Counted from the stretch's first letter, positions 8,003-17,526 are shown. The stretch is 64,000 bases of DNA from Bacillus vallismortis (GCF_040784915.1 NZ_CP160797.1:556001-620000); one strand, 5' to 3'. Numbers and translations are program-made. The notes: generated by a model from the letters alone, not told the origin.

Positions 8003-8124
8003 GTGATTTCACTCCAACCTTTATCCGAAACGAATATGCGATACTTTTTACCTCATTATCCATTATTTATAGTGATAGTTTGTATGAAAAAGCCCGCTAT
8101 CCTGTTTAGATACATGATAACTGA

Positions 8125-8799
8125 TTAATGAATCACCATGATGTCAATGAGTCGCTTGATTTTTTCATCGTCTCCTGTATCGACGTACACTGTTTTTTTA
8201 TTTTTAATGATATTCTCAGTCACTTCCCGCATTACGCCTTGATCTAAATCATCTGCGGAATCCCAGCGTAAAGGGACATTGTATACATGAATCGTGCCAT
8301 CTCCGTTACCATGGTAAGTGACTGATCCATCCACTAATCGAGAACCAGCTAACTGGATCACATCTTCTGGGTAGCTGGCACTGGTGTCATCATTAGGATT
8401 GATAGATTCGCCAGCCGAAATGTGCCGAACATTCAATTCATCTATCTCTTGATTAGGTCCAAGCTGCAGCCAAACACGGGCATATTCGATTTTTTCAGAA
8501 GAATACGCTGCCAATACATCGTCTTCTTTACCTTTCTCCTCATTTTTTGCTTTTTCTGATGAGGTGTCATCTGATTCAACTGTTGCGGATTCTTCTGATC
8601 CCGTTGTTGGCTCTGATTCATCTTTGCTTATTTTGTTGCTGTCTTCATTATCATTATGATCTTCGTCAGTTTGTGCAGCAGTATCATCATTTGAAGTTTG
8701 TTTTGATTCTACGTTCTTACTGCCCGCACACCCAGCAAGCAATAAGGCGAGCAGCAGGAGGGCGGCATTGCCGTAAAATATCTTTCCGAGTTTCCTCAT
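8125..8799 (-). CDS. ydeJ: Lipoprotein YdeJ
   Basis: A 224-residue exported lipoprotein: charged N-terminus, hydrophobic core and lipobox LLAGC with the modified cysteine at residue 24. A low-complexity acidic linker rich in Asp, Glu, Ser and Thr spans about residues 30-90. The C-terminal globular domain (about 95-224) contains VWLQLGPNQEIDELNVRHI and ends in LIDIMVIH. Anchored on the outer face of the membrane. Position next to ydeI and overall length fit YdeJ of B. subtilis. Function unknown. Confidence 0.75.
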   Translation of the reverse strand: MRKLGKIFYGNAALLLLALLLAGCAGSKNVESKQTSNDDTAAQTDEDHNDNEDSNKISKDESEPTTGSEESATVESDDTSSEKAKNEEKGKEDDVLAAYSSEKIEYARVWLQLGPNQEIDELNVRHISAGESINPNDDTSASYPEDVIQLAGSRLVDGSVTYHGNGDGTIHVYNVPLRWDSADDLDQGVMREVTENIIKNKKTVYVDTGDDEKIKRLIDIMVIH

Positions 8800-9018
8800 T
8801 CTTTCATTCCTCTCATCAACTAAGTTTCAGCTTCATGTAAAAGTTATGCCTCTAAATATTACCATGTAATAAATATGTTCGTTTGAAATTTGCTTAAAAG
8901 AAGAAACGTTTTTGGATCAATACTGTCCATGTTACGAAGTCATCGCAGGAAGTATTTTTGAGGATTTGATCTCCTGTAATATGGATATATTGAATTCTAT
9001 TTAAGGAGTGAAAGGATT

Positions 9019-9253
9019 TTGCAGAAAAAACATTTAAAACAGCTTGAGGAAAAGTTATTAAAATGAGAAGCAACGAAATCCTCTGAAGACTCTCCAAAAC
9101 TTTGAAGTTCATACATTGGCTCCTAATGTTGCACTAGCTTCATATCAGGTCATTGATGAAACAAGAAAACAACAAACATGGCGCAGCTCTATATGGAAGT
9201 TCCTTGATGAAAGATGGCAACTATTCTTTCATCAAGGAACAAAAACGAATTAA
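9019..9253 (+). pseudogene. Broken DUF4440 (NTF2-like) gene
   Basis: TTG with AAGGAGTGAAAGG upstream starts MQKKHLKQLEEKLLK, then an in-frame TGA interrupts (next residues EATKSSED), a second stop follows, and reading resumes in another frame as EVHTLAPNVALASYQV to WRSSIWKFLDERWQLFFHQG. That tail is the typical C-terminal strand pair of DUF4440 proteins. The central part of the domain is deleted. Confidence 0.7.
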
Positions 9254-9351
9254 GGTTGGTTATAATACGAGTTGGATAGGTTAAATAAAAAAGAGACCAA
9301 GCATTGCTTGATCACTAAGTAAAATGATTTTCTTATTTCTCTCATTAGCTT

Positions 9352-9700
9352 TTAGGCAGTCACGCCAAGCTGACGGAGAATGTCATGCACATCAATTTTA
9401 CCGTCAGAAATACGTAACAACATCATAAGAAAACGTAACGGATTTCCCGTTGCAGGGACACCAGCAAATGGGGTTCCTGTATGTTTACTTTCAAATATAA
9501 AATAAACAGCTACAAGGTCGCCTTCAGCAATCATCGCTTGAATCGCATTTTAAAACCCGGGAAAGCATCAAAGTTTTTCTTTTCAGATTCTACTAAACCT
9601 TCTACACCTGGAAACGGTGTATCTAATTGCGGGTAGAATACAAAGTCTTTATGGCAGAAGTCTTTTAGGCATCGTACTTTTCTTGTGACCCCTCCTGTCC
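9352..9700 (-). pseudogene. Broken SnoaL-like ester cyclase gene
   Basis: The N-terminal part reads DFVFYPQLDTPFPGVEGL and then NFDAFPGFKM before a stop; in a frame shifted by one it continues QAMIAEGDLVAVYF to ISDGKIDVHDILRQLG. This is the order of motifs in SnoaL-like polyketide cyclase/ester cyclase proteins. A single-base change near 9540 and a missing N-terminal start make it a pseudogene. It lies immediately downstream of yddR on the same strand. Confidence 0.7.
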
Positions 9701-9712
9701 TTAAATAAACAT

Positions 9713-10474
9713 TTAAAATGAATATGCTTCGCCATCATCAGGCACTAACACTTGAGAGAAGATTCCTTTTTCATGAATAAAGGATTTTAATTCTTCTCTT
9801 GATAATCCCCAATGGTTTACAGCTTCCATGTGGCTCACGATGATTTTTGCGTTTGGAGCAGCCTTATACGTTTCATAAATATCTTCTTTACCCATGACGA
9901 GAGAACCGCCTTCATAGAATTGATTATCGCCGCCGTTCACTACAATGATGTTCGGCTGATGTGTTTCAATCTCTTCTTGAACCGCATCATACCAGACTGT
10001 ATCTCCAGCTACATATAATGTTTTCTCACTTTGGTGTTTGAACACAACGCCGCATACAAGGCCTGCGAGTTTTAAAATTTCTCCTCTTCCGTGTTCGCCT
10101 TTGGTTTTGATTAATTGAATGCCTTCAAAGACTGTATCTTTTGTTAGTACTTCGACGTTTTTGAATCCGCCATTTCGAAATTCTGTTGCATCTTCTTCAT
10201 TTTGGGAGAACAACTTGATATCTTTTGGCAACAACTCTTTAGCTGCCTCATCCCAGTGGTCGTAGTGTAAATGAGTAACAATAACAGCATCAATATGATG
10301 AATAATATTGTCGACAGAAGTTGGCAATTCAACCAAAGGGTTGTTTTGATCCTGCCTTGGCGCATTTGGAAATGGAGGATAAGCACCTTTCTCAGCTAAC
10401 ATTGGATCTATTAAAAACGTTTTGCCTGCATATTCGACAACAAGTGTAGCATTACGAATTTGTTGAATGTTCAT
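9713..10474 (-). CDS. yddR: Metallo-beta-lactamase-fold hydrolase YddR
   Basis: A 253-residue cytoplasmic metal-dependent hydrolase of the MBL superfamily (UlaG/YtkL-like branch). The metal-binding motif THLHYDHWD is at about residues 68-76, and GEHGRGE, AGDTVWYD and VSHMEAVNHW supply the later ligands. Natural substrate unknown. AAAGGAG precedes the ATG. It is divergent from an Lrp-type regulator 189 bases away, and in strain 168 yddR is likewise near lrpA and lrpB, so control by that regulator is plausible. Confidence 0.88.
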   Translation of the reverse strand: MNIQQIRNATLVVEYAGKTFLIDPMLAEKGAYPPFPNAPRQDQNNPLVELPTSVDNIIHHIDAVIVTHLHYDHWDEAAKELLPKDIKLFSQNEEDATEFRNGGFKNVEVLTKDTVFEGIQLIKTKGEHGRGEILKLAGLVCGVVFKHQSEKTLYVAGDTVWYDAVQEEIETHQPNIIVVNGGDNQFYEGGSLVMGKEDIYETYKAAPNAKIIVSHMEAVNHWGLSREELKSFIHEKGIFSQVLVPDDGEAYSF

Positions 10475-10662
10475 GTATAAAACTCCTTTTCTTTAATATG
10501 CGTATAGTTTACATATAGCCGCTGAATAAATACATGGAACAAATCAAGTCTTTCTGTCGATTGACTTGATTTTTGAAAGTATGTCATTTATTTTTTACAA
10601 ATTGTCACTAATGTAGAATGGGAATTAAAAACAGAGAACGAATATTGAAGGGATTTGATTTC

Positions 10663-11073
10663 ATGTTGGATCACACAGACATGCAAATATTAGAGGAGTT
10701 ATCTAAAAATAGCCGTATCACGATGAAAGAATTAGGAGAAAAAGTTCATTTAACAGGGCAAGCAGCCGCCTCGAGGATTGCCAAATTAGAAGACAACGGT
10801 GTGATTGAGGGATATACCATTAAAGTGAACCAAGTGAAATTAGGGTGTTATATACATGCTTTGCTTAATATCTATACAAAAAACACCCATCATCATCCAT
10901 ATCTGTCATTTATAAAAACACAAGACAAATATGTAATCAATAATTATAAAATTAGTGGGGATGGCTGTTATCTTCTTGAATGCAAATTTCCGTCTAATGA
11001 AACGCTAGATCAATTTTTAGTGGAATTAAACAAGCATGTCAATTATAAATTGTCGATTGTGATTAACAAATAA
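10663..11073 (+). CDS. Lrp/AsnC-family transcriptional regulator
   Basis: A 136-residue regulator: N-terminal winged helix (about residues 5-50, ILEELSKNSRITMKELGEKVHLTGQAAASRI) and a C-terminal RAM ligand-binding/oligomerisation domain. I chose the ATG at 10663 because GAAGGG precedes it; the frame is open 15 codons further up without a ribosome binding site. Closest to LrpA/LrpB of B. subtilis, which I cannot separate here. Divergent from yddR. It ends 20 bases before the second tRNA-Leu relic. Confidence 0.82.
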   Translation: MLDHTDMQILEELSKNSRITMKELGEKVHLTGQAAASRIAKLEDNGVIEGYTIKVNQVKLGCYIHALLNIYTKNTHHHPYLSFIKTQDKYVINNYKISGDGCYLLECKFPSNETLDQFLVELNKHVNYKLSIVINK

Positions 11074-11093
11074 AAGACCCTTTTCACTTTTAT

Positions 11094-11145
11094 AGGGGCT
11101 AAGCGGGGATAACCTGTGGGGTTCAAATCCTCTCGGGCCGCATCA
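11094..11145 (+). pseudogene. Second tRNA-Leu 3' fragment, att-like relic
   Basis: The order AGGGGCTAAG, AACCTGTGG, GGTTCAAATCC, TCTCGGGCCGCATCA follows the 3' half of tRNA-Leu, with one inserted G in the acceptor strand and CCA changed to TCA. It matches the relic at 1907-1965 in order and is followed by the same kind of terminator. Together they bracket 9.2 kb. Confidence 0.65.
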
Positions 11146-11147
11146 AT

Positions 11148-11180
11148 GATACCAAGGGCTGCGAACCCTTGGTATTTTTC
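11148..11180 (+). terminator. Terminator after the second tRNA-Leu relic
   Basis: GATACCAAGGG pairs with CCCTTGGTAT, followed by a T run. Confidence 0.75.
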
Positions 11181-11227
11181 ATGCTTTCATTTATTATCGT
11201 CACCCGGCTTTTTTAAAGTAAGTCTGC

Positions 11228-12091
11228 CTACTTTGCAAATCGCCGAGCAGCAGCCACGCACATGATAACGGCGATATTCACTGCCACGAGTGCCCAGCCT
11301 ACTTTCTCGTGCAGAATCACTGAGGCAAGCAGCAGTCCAAAGAATGGCTGAAGAAGCTGCAACTGCCCAACCGCCGCAATTCCGCCTTGGGCGAGACCTC
11401 GATACCAGAAGACGAAGCCGATCAGCATGCTGAATAAGGATACATAGGCAAGACTGAGCAGCGCTGGTACCCCGATGCTCGACCATGAGTCCGGTGTAAA
11501 AAAGAACGACAAAGGCAGCATAAGAGGAAGCGACAGAACGAGTGCCCAAGAGATCACCTGCCAGTTCCCCAGACGTCGAGAAAGCCTAGCGCCTTCTGCA
11601 TAACCAAGCCCGCATACGATGATAGAAGCCAGCATGTATGCGTCGCCGAGCGGGGATGATCCACCGCCTTGGATCAGAGCGAATCCTGCTACTAGTAAGC
11701 TGCCAGCCGCTGAGAACATCCAGAAGACTGGCCGGGGACGTTCACCTCCGCGGAGTACGCCGAAGACCGCTGTCGCAAGCGGAAGAAGCCCAAGGAAGAC
11801 AATGGCATGTGCGGAGGTGACATACTGAAGCGCCAAAGCTGTCAGCAATGGGAACCCGATCACCACGCCGAACGCTACCACCAATAATGAAATGATGTCG
11901 CTTTTGGCAGGATGCTGCTGCCGAAAGATGAGAAGGAGGCCTCCAGCCAATACACCAGCTATCGCAGCGCGGCATACGGTGAGGAACAATGGGGTGAAGT
12001 CCGCCACAGCCAAGCGGGTTGCTGGCAGTGAGCCGCTGAAAATGAGGACGCCTATAAAACCATTTATCCAGCCATTTGTTGTTTTGTTCAT
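11228..12091 (-). CDS. EamA/DMT-family exporter
   Basis: A 287-residue membrane protein with ten predicted helices in two EamA repeats (about residues 8-140 and 150-280), the usual length for drug/metabolite exporters. I chose the ATG at 12091 because GGAGTG lies six bases upstream. The codons are much richer in G and C than the neighbours, which points to horizontal acquisition. It is divergent from a MocR regulator, mirroring ydfC/ydfD further on; the regulator probably controls it. Substrate unknown. It may sit where 168 has an EamA gene (ydeD), but I cannot confirm identity. Confidence 0.85.
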   Translation of the reverse strand: MNKTTNGWINGFIGVLIFSGSLPATRLAVADFTPLFLTVCRAAIAGVLAGGLLLIFRQQHPAKSDIISLLVVAFGVVIGFPLLTALALQYVTSAHAIVFLGLLPLATAVFGVLRGGERPRPVFWMFSAAGSLLVAGFALIQGGGSSPLGDAYMLASIIVCGLGYAEGARLSRRLGNWQVISWALVLSLPLMLPLSFFFTPDSWSSIGVPALLSLAYVSLFSMLIGFVFWYRGLAQGGIAAVGQLQLLQPFFGLLLASVILHEKVGWALVAVNIAVIMCVAAARRFAK

Positions 12092-12257
12092 TATAATCAC
12101 TCCAAATATGATTCTTTTTCATTCTTTAACTGTTAATCTGAATTTTCTTAACAAAACCAGCATCTAAGGATTACAATGACTATAAACTGGAATTGACCTT
12201 TCATAAACAGTCAGTTTTCATAAAAAAATGCATACCAGTTAGGAGAACAATGTGTAA

Positions 12258-13649
12258 ATGGATATCACGCCTTTTTTAAATAGAAATTTGGATATTCCGC
12301 TTTACCAGCAGCTTTATCAGGATTTCAAAGAAAACATGCATCAGGGGCGTATTCAAAAAGGAATGAAGCTCCCTTCAAAAAGACTCTTGGCGAGTCAGCT
12401 ATCCATCAGCCAAACGACTGTAGAACGTGCCTATGAACAACTTGCTGCTGAAGGCTATATCGTGAGCAAGCCAAGAAGCGGGTGGTTTGCTGATTATGAC
12501 GATTCTGATTTTGCCTATCGTAAAATGCCGCGCACATTACCCATTCAACAAAAAGAGCAGGAACATAAAGAGTGGATTGATTTTCACTATGGAAATGTAG
12601 ATTCTTCTTACTTTCCTTTTTCCGCATGGCGAAAAAGCATGGTCAATAGTTTAGACCAATATGGACACGAGCTTTATCGGCCGGGACATGTTTTAGGAGA
12701 GTTTGAGCTGAGGACGCTCATTGCAGAGTATCTGTATCAATCACGGGGTGTTCATTGTGTCCCTGAACAAGTGATTATAGGTGCCGGGAACCCTATCCTT
12801 CTCCAAATCTTGTGTCAAGTTTTTGATCAGAATATTTTCATAGGATATGAGGATCCGGGTTATCCGAGAGCACGCGAGATTTTTGAAGCCAATCGTATGA
12901 ATATTCTTCCTATACCAGTCGATGATGAAGGAATCTGTATACAGAAGATCAAAGAACAGCAGCCAAATCTTGTGTATGTCACGCCTTCTCACCAATTTAC
13001 GCTAGGAACCATTATGACGATTAACAGAAGAATTCAGCTGCTTAAATGGGCTGCTGAGAATCAGTCATTTATCATAGAGGATGATTATGATGGGGAGTTT
13101 AGATACACCGGACAGCCGGTCCCATCCTTACAAGGGCTGGACCAGGATAACCGTGTCATTTATATGGGCACTTTTTCTAAGTCTCTTCTTCCCTCGCTGC
13201 GTATCAGCTATATGATTCTTCCTTCGTCTCTTTTAAAAAAAGGCCATGAAATCGCGTCTTTATATAAGCAAACGGTGTCCTGCCACAGTCAGCTCACGCT
13301 AGCTGACTTTATAAAAAATGGAGAGTGGCAAAAACACATCAACAGAATGAGAAAGCTTTACCGTAGAAAAAGAGCCATTTTACTAGAGACTGTGCAAAGA
13401 GAATTAGGAGAGCATGTCAGGATTCGCGGAGAAAACTCTGGACTTCGCATCTTACTTGACGTTTATTTGCCATTTAGCGAAAAAGAGTTAATTGAGAAGG
13501 CGAAGGAACATGGAGTGAAAATTTATCCTGTTGCTCCTTCTTATCAAAACCATCCCCCTGCTAAAAGGGTGTCGCTTGGATTTGCAGGGGTTCCTGAATT
13601 TAACATACGAGAAGGTATAAAAAAACTGAAGGCTGCCTGGAAGATATGA
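12258..13649 (+). CDS. ydeF: MocR/GabR-type regulator with aminotransferase domain
   Basis: A 463-residue cytoplasmic regulator: GntR-type winged helix (residues about 12-75, PLYQQLYQDFKE, then LPSKRLLASQLSISQTTVERAY) fused to a class I aminotransferase domain (about 110-460). The PLP lysine is in TFSKSLLPSLRISY, and the cofactor-binding motif IEDDYDGEFR is present. Members sense PLP-linked amino compounds. The length matches YdeF as I recall it. The divergent EamA gene is the likely target; AAACTGG at 12185-12191 and CCAGTTA at 12234-12240 between them are candidate half-sites. Confidence 0.85.
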   Translation: MDITPFLNRNLDIPLYQQLYQDFKENMHQGRIQKGMKLPSKRLLASQLSISQTTVERAYEQLAAEGYIVSKPRSGWFADYDDSDFAYRKMPRTLPIQQKEQEHKEWIDFHYGNVDSSYFPFSAWRKSMVNSLDQYGHELYRPGHVLGEFELRTLIAEYLYQSRGVHCVPEQVIIGAGNPILLQILCQVFDQNIFIGYEDPGYPRAREIFEANRMNILPIPVDDEGICIQKIKEQQPNLVYVTPSHQFTLGTIMTINRRIQLLKWAAENQSFIIEDDYDGEFRYTGQPVPSLQGLDQDNRVIYMGTFSKSLLPSLRISYMILPSSLLKKGHEIASLYKQTVSCHSQLTLADFIKNGEWQKHINRMRKLYRRKRAILLETVQRELGEHVRIRGENSGLRILLDVYLPFSEKELIEKAKEHGVKIYPVAPSYQNHPPAKRVSLGFAGVPEFNIREGIKKLKAAWKI

Positions 13650-13666
13650 GGAGCTTTCAGTTTTTC
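13622..13666 (+). terminator. Terminator overlapping the ydeF stop
   Basis: AAACTGAAGGCT, inside the last codons of ydeF, pairs with AGCTTTCAGTTT (11 of 12), followed by T residues. Confidence 0.6.
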
Positions 13667-14237
13667 TATTCAGGAGGAAGGTGAATGGAACAAGATTTGC
13701 ATACCAATTCACACTGCTGCTTGAAGGAACCACTTCTATGACCACATTGATAGGTGCTGAAAAAGCAACGGAATACTCTATTGCGATGGCTCGGACAATC
13801 ATTCCGCATATTTCATCATGTTTTTCACTGAATATGTCGTTTGTCCATTCCGCTCGGCCATATGGATGATACCGAGGAATTACTTTCCTTGGTATTTTTC
13901 GTGCATTTTAATATGTATTTCAACAAACTTCCTAACATGCAAGACGTGATTTGGATATGAACCAACCGGAGCTATGTTGGCAAATGATCTACAACAGATT
14001 ATTGGAGATCACCAAGTTACCTAAAAGGATGGATTGAAACATAGACCCCATTTGGCACATCAGGTGAATTGAATGTTCTTAATCACAAAGGGTTATCTTT
14101 ATGAAATAGAGTGATATCAGCAGCAGCCTGCTTACAGAAATGATTGACAAATTCTTTTAATAAAAAGCATGTTTTTAGCCTGAAAAATCTATTATGGTAT
14201 AGTTTAAATATAAAAAATATTTGAAATGAGGAATGGT
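13667..14237. other. Gene-poor stretch with possible fragments
   Basis: An open frame of 62 codons at 13681-13869 (FTLLLEGTTSMTT inside) follows GGAGGAAGGTG but resembles nothing I know. A terminator-like stem GATACCGAGGA/TCCTTGGTATT with T run lies at 13868-13904. Between 13970 and 14070 a frame reading GAMLANDLQQIIGDHQVT resembles the C-terminal end of NmrA-like NAD(P)-binding proteins, but is interrupted. Confidence 0.3.
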
Positions 14238-15110
14238 ATGAATACAAACGAAAAACATAAGAAATTTAAAGCGAAAATCATCCTGCAAGTCATCATGGTC
14301 ATAATCGGAGGAATCATAGCGGCATATGGACTGGAAACGGTGCTCATTCCAAACAGCGTATCTGATGGAGGGGTGACAGGCCTCAGCATTGTTGGGTCAC
14401 AGCTGTTCCATTTGCCGCTGGGGATTCTGATTGTTGCTATTAACATTCCGTTTGTCTGGTTAGGATATAAGCAAATTGGGAAACGCTTTGCGTTATTATC
14501 AATTATCGGAATCGCATCACTTGCCGCGGGTACAAGTTTTATGCACCACACTCCAGCCATCATCGAAGGGGATACTTTGTTGATAACCGTTGTCGGCGGG
14601 ATTATCCTTGGGTTTGGAATGGGGCTGGCGCTGCGTAATGGCGGCGCATTAGATGGAATTGATATGCTTGCAGTGCTGCTGTCCCGAAAACTGCCATTCG
14701 GAACGAGCGATCTCATTTTATTCTTAAACCTTTTTGTGTTTATTTTTGTTTCCACCGTATTTGGTTTGCAAGGGGCATTGCTTTCAGTCATTGCTTACTA
14801 CATTGCATCCAAAGTCATTCATGTCGTGGAGGAAGGCTTAAGCGGTTCTAAAATGTTTCAAATTATTACAACCCAACCTGAATTGATGGTAGAGACCATA
14901 CGTGATCAATTAGGCCGAAGCGCCACATATAAAGAAGCTTACGGGGGTTTTTCCCATGAGAAATTCAAAGAAATCACATGTGTCATCAACCGCTTAGAAG
15001 AAACCAAACTAAAGGAAATTATTAATGAAATTGATAAAACCGCCTTCGTTACCGTATATGATGTAGCTGAAGTGAAGGGCAGCAATTTTAGAAGGGTCAA
15101 TCATCATTAG
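14238..15110 (+). CDS. ydeO: YitT-family membrane protein YdeO
   Basis: A 290-residue protein of the YitT/YpjC/YqfU/YvjA family. The N-terminal DUF161 part has about six membrane segments (residues 15-205, including GGIIAAYGLETVLIPN and SDGGVTGLSIV), and a cytoplasmic DUF2179 domain ends the protein (about 210-285, MFQIITTQPELMVETI). Start taken at the second ATG, preceded by GAGGAATGG, giving the length I remember for YdeO. Function unknown; monocistronic, with its own terminator. Confidence 0.88.
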   Translation: MNTNEKHKKFKAKIILQVIMVIIGGIIAAYGLETVLIPNSVSDGGVTGLSIVGSQLFHLPLGILIVAINIPFVWLGYKQIGKRFALLSIIGIASLAAGTSFMHHTPAIIEGDTLLITVVGGIILGFGMGLALRNGGALDGIDMLAVLLSRKLPFGTSDLILFLNLFVFIFVSTVFGLQGALLSVIAYYIASKVIHVVEEGLSGSKMFQIITTQPELMVETIRDQLGRSATYKEAYGGFSHEKFKEITCVINRLEETKLKEIINEIDKTAFVTVYDVAEVKGSNFRRVNHH

Positions 15111-15188
15111 AAAAAAGAGTGACGAATGGCAAAACAGCCATCATATGTTTTGACGAGCCTTATGAAGCTGTTTGCTCATGATTTGTTG

Positions 15189-15221
15189 AAATCCTGTTCC
15201 CATCAAGCAGGATTTTTTCTT
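15189..15221 (+). terminator. Terminator of ydeO
   Basis: AAATCCTG pairs with CAGGATTT, followed by a T run. Confidence 0.75.
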
Positions 15222-15394
15222 GTTTAGGTTAATATAAACAATTGATTATATAATTGAAAACTTATATAATGACGTTGTGAAAAAATTAATGTTCATTTTT
15301 TTGTACGCACAGTGCCTCTTTTTTATTGGGGTGTCTGATCACTGGGCCAATATATCATGATTTCATTATATATTGGGTTAAAGGAGGAGTTCAT

Positions 15395-15742
15395 TTGACT
15401 GTTGATTCAAAAATAGGAGTTGCAGCAATGGCTAGCTGTTTAAAAATACTTAGTGATCAAACAAGGCTCATGATGATGAAATTATTTATTGAGAAAGAAT
15501 ATTGTGTGTGTCAATTGGTTGATATGTTCGACATGAGTCAGCCAGCCATAAGCCAGCATTTGCGGAAATTAAAAAACGCAGGATTTGTGAACGAGGACAG
15601 AAGAGGGCAATGGCGTTATTATTCAATCAATCAATCATGCCCCGAGTTTGATACATTGCAATTGATTTTGCATCAAATCGATCAGGAAGACGAATTGTTA
15701 CTGCACATCAAACAAAGGGAAACTCAAGCGTCTTGCCAGTAA
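15395..15742 (+). CDS. ydeT: ArsR-type arsenic-responsive repressor
   Basis: A 115-residue winged-helix repressor. The metalloid-binding motif CVCQL lies in the helix before the recognition helix (about residues 32-36), and [19 protein letters not shown] is the recognition helix. Binding of arsenite or antimonite would release it from DNA. TTG at 15395 is the likely start because AAAGGAGGAG lies just upstream; the frame extends 23 codons further. It heads the operon with arsB and arsC. AT-rich partial repeats (TATAATTGAAAACTTATATAAT) at 15249-15270 are a possible operator. Corresponds to ydeT of 168. Confidence 0.88.
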   Translation: MTVDSKIGVAAMASCLKILSDQTRLMMMKLFIEKEYCVCQLVDMFDMSQPAISQHLRKLKNAGFVNEDRRGQWRYYSINQSCPEFDTLQLILHQIDQEDELLLHIKQRETQASCQ

Positions 15743-15754
15743 GGAGGTATTAGA

Positions 15755-17053
15755 TTGACTTCAGTCATTTTGGCTTTAGCTATATTTTTATTCACTTTAG
15801 TATTGGTCATATGGCAGCCGAGAAACTTATCTATTGGATGGTCAGCCTGTGGAGGAGCTGCTTTGGCTTTAATAGCCGGAGTTGTCGATTTTCAAGATGT
15901 GTTAACTGTGACAGGGATTGTTTGGAATGCGACATTGGCTTTTGTGGCCATTATTATTATCTCGTTAATCCTTGATAATATTGGTTTCTTTGAATGGGCA
16001 GCGCTTCATATGGCTAAGGCTGCAAAAGGAAACGGTGTGCGCATGTTCATTTATGTATCTATATTAGGAGCTATCGTCGCAGCATTATTTGCAAACGACG
16101 GCGCGGCCCTTATATTGACGCCAATTGTATTAGCGATGGTCAGAGCTTTAAACTTCAATGAAAAATTAGTTTTTCCTTTTATCATTGCCAGCGGGTTTAT
16201 TGCAGATACGACTTCGCTTCCGTTAGTTGTGAGCAATTTGGTCAACATCGTTTCAGCGGACTATTTTGATATTACGTTTATTGATTATGCATCCAGAATG
16301 ATTGTCCCTAACTTGTTCTCATTACTGGCGAGTATCATTGTACTTTACCTTTTCTTCAGAAAAAGCATACCAAAACGTTATGATTTGACTGAGGTTAAAA
16401 GACCTGCAGAAGCAATAAAAGATCAAAATATGTTCAAACTATCATGGTATATCTTAGGACTGCTTTTAATTGGATATTTTGCAAGTGAATTTTTCTCTAT
16501 TCCCGTATCAGTGGTAGCGGGCATCATTGCCATCTTTTTCTTAATTGCTGCACAAAAGAGCCCAGCCATTCATACAAAGCAAGTGCTGAAAGGAGCGCCT
16601 TGGGCTATCGTGTTCTTTTCGATCGGCATGTACGTTGTTGTGTACGGTGTCCGTAATGCTGGATTGACAGATATCCTTTCAGATGTGATTCAAGCCTTGG
16701 CTGATCAAGGGTTGTTTGCGGGTACGATTGGAATGGGCTTTATCGCGGCGATTCTTTCTTCCGTTATGAATAACATGCCGACTGTCATGATTGATGCATT
16801 GGCTATTGCCGGTACAGACACACATGGAATGATGAGAGAAGCGCTTATATATGCAAATGTTATCGGTTCAGATTTAGGACCTAAAATCACGCCGATTGGT
16901 TCCTTGGCGACACTATTATGGCTCCATGTCCTTTCACAAAAAGGTGTGAAGATTTCTTGGGGCACTTATTTTAAAACAGGAATCATTCTGACAATCCCGA
17001 CATTATTTATTACACTTGTCGGCCTGTATATCTGGCTGATGATCATCCATTAA
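15755..17053 (+). CDS. ydfA: Arsenite efflux pump ArsB-type
   Basis: A 432-residue inner-membrane protein with about 12 membrane segments, the full length of the ArsB family. Typical loops include [17 protein letters not shown] (near residues 111-127) and [15 protein letters not shown] (near 335-349). It exports arsenite/antimonite using the proton gradient; this is family knowledge. TTG start with AAGGAGG. It begins 12 bases after arsR and is followed by arsC 24 bases later. Corresponds to ydfA of 168. Confidence 0.9.
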   Translation: MTSVILALAIFLFTLVLVIWQPRNLSIGWSACGGAALALIAGVVDFQDVLTVTGIVWNATLAFVAIIIISLILDNIGFFEWAALHMAKAAKGNGVRMFIYVSILGAIVAALFANDGAALILTPIVLAMVRALNFNEKLVFPFIIASGFIADTTSLPLVVSNLVNIVSADYFDITFIDYASRMIVPNLFSLLASIIVLYLFFRKSIPKRYDLTEVKRPAEAIKDQNMFKLSWYILGLLLIGYFASEFFSIPVSVVAGIIAIFFLIAAQKSPAIHTKQVLKGAPWAIVFFSIGMYVVVYGVRNAGLTDILSDVIQALADQGLFAGTIGMGFIAAILSSVMNNMPTVMIDALAIAGTDTHGMMREALIYANVIGSDLGPKITPIGSLATLLWLHVLSQKGVKISWGTYFKTGIILTIPTLFITLVGLYIWLMIIH

Positions 17054-17077
17054 TGTTTCAAAAAGGAGCAGATTAAT

Positions 17078-17497
17078 ATGTCAAAGAAAACCATTTACTT
17101 TTTATGCACTGGAAATTCCTGCCGCAGTCAAATGGCTGAAGGATGGGGAAAAAAATACCTTGGAGACAAGTGGAACGTGTACAGCGCAGGAATCGAGGCT
17201 CATGGATTAAATCCTAATGCTGTGAAAGCGATGAAAGAAGCAGGGATTGATATCTCCAATCAAACCTCGGATATGATTGATCCGAACATTTTAAACAATG
17301 CTGATTTGGTTGTGACTCTCTGTGGTGATGCAGCTGACAAATGTCCAATGACGCCTCCGCATGTAAAACGTGAGCATTGGGGATTTGATGATCCGGCAAA
17401 AGCACAAGGAACAGACGAAGAAAAATGGGCGTTTTTCCAAAGAGTGCGTGATGAAATTGGCGAGCGCTTAAAACAGTTTGCTGAAACTGGGGAATAA
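17078..17497 (+). CDS. arsC: Thioredoxin-linked arsenate reductase
   Basis: A 139-residue enzyme reducing arsenate to arsenite, which the upstream pump exports. The low-molecular-weight phosphatase loop CTGNSCRS (residues 10-17) holds the nucleophilic Cys10, and the redox pair lies in [10 protein letters not shown] (Cys82 and Cys89 by the usual numbering). The sequence is very close to ArsC of the B. subtilis skin element as I remember it. AAAGGAG precedes the ATG. As far as I recall, 168 has no arsC at ydeT-ydfA, so the complete three-gene operon here is a difference. Confidence 0.95.
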   Translation: MSKKTIYFLCTGNSCRSQMAEGWGKKYLGDKWNVYSAGIEAHGLNPNAVKAMKEAGIDISNQTSDMIDPNILNNADLVVTLCGDAADKCPMTPPHVKREHWGFDDPAKAQGTDEEKWAFFQRVRDEIGERLKQFAETGE

Positions 17498-17526
17498 GTA
17501 ATAGATATACTCAGCGTGTATTGTTC

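Noticed and set aside
11742..12122. Additional long frames within the EamA gene
   Set aside because: High GC gives spurious open frames on both strands; only the EamA frame has family motifs.
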